Source: an uncultured Rhodocyclaceae bacterium (lineage in GTDB: Bacteria; Pseudomonadota; Gammaproteobacteria; Burkholderiales; Rhodocyclaceae). From it: DNA of 6,699 nucleotides. Each line of letters starts with the position of its first letter. The stretch's first letter is position 1. The notes under the pieces were generated by a model, which worked only from the letters and a program-made list of their open reading frames with translations, did no database searches and had not been told where the DNA came from. Position numbers and translations under genes: made by a program. The stretch covers positions 1-6,699 of the forward strand of contig URNG01000138.1 in the NCBI GenBank assembly GCA_900549295.1. The letters are read 5' to 3'. Below, in pieces: positions 6,594 through 6,699 of this stretch.

Positions 6594-6699
6594 ACGATCA
6601 GCAAATTGCGGCAGGGGTGCGCGCAAGCCACCGACCAGGAAGGAAATGAGGCGCGGCAGGAAGGGGGCCGGGCGGTCATTGCCTTTGTTGACTTTCCTG
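6585..6699 (-). CDS. C-terminus of a probable TetR-family regulator (partial)
   Basis: The frame entering from the right edge gives 37 residues ending LPRLISFLVGGLRAPLPQFADRQP and then TAA at 6585-6587. The FLVGGLRAP helix followed by a short loose tail is typical of the C-terminal end of TetR-type repressors that accompany fatty-acid degradation genes in Proteobacteria (PsrA/FadR-like). The DNA-binding domain lies outside the window, so this rests on the tail and on position alone. It is on the same strand as fadE, 46 nt upstream, so it could be cotranscribed with it and regulate the operon and itself. Alternative: the end of an unrelated helical protein. Confidence 0.6.
   Translation of the reverse strand, partial: RKVNKGNDRPAPFLPRLISFLVGGLRAPLPQFADRQP

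Overview
This is a GC-rich bacterial segment dominated by one leftward (minus-strand) fatty-acid beta-oxidation operon. Reading in the direction of transcription from the right edge, it holds: the last 37 codons of a probable TetR-family regulator; a long FadE-type acyl-CoA dehydrogenase with an N-terminal membrane anchor; a FadI-like 3-ketoacyl-CoA thiolase; a DegV/FakB-like fatty-acid-binding protein; and a FadB/FadJ-type bifunctional enoyl-CoA hydratase / 3-hydroxyacyl-CoA dehydrogenase. The protein types, high GC and gene order suggest a betaproteobacterium, possibly of the Rhodocyclales. That placement is inference from protein style; no marker gene is present.

The genes form a pathway. 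FadE makes the trans-2-enoyl-CoA, the hydratase/dehydrogenase hydrates and oxidises it, and the thiolase cleaves the 3-ketoacyl-CoA. The DegV-like protein is the unexpected member. It is translationally linked to both neighbours: 1 nt from the thiolase stop, and 11 nt (or a 4-nt ATGA overlap) from the hydratase start. The TetR-type gene 46 nt upstream of fadE is the obvious candidate regulator.

The left end (1-430) is different. It has the last 8 codons of one plus-strand gene, a perfect 11-bp hairpin, a strong Shine-Dalgarno, and the first ~85 codons of a VOC/glyoxalase-family protein. At about 410-433 the VOC homology stops and the 3-hydroxyacyl-CoA dehydrogenase homology begins on the opposite strand. 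Both genes therefore lose their 3' ends at the same GC-rich point. This is either a real deletion fusing two convergent genes or an assembly chimera.

Two non-coding repeats stand out. One is a 104-bp imperfect inverted-repeat element between fadE and the thiolase (arms 24/26 identical). The other is a run of three 11-bp tandem repeats covering the TetR stop codon and the space before fadE. No RNA gene, CRISPR array or insertion sequence was recognised. The only stretches without a gene are 29-166, 4049-4183 and 6539-6584, all shorter than 300 bases and described below.
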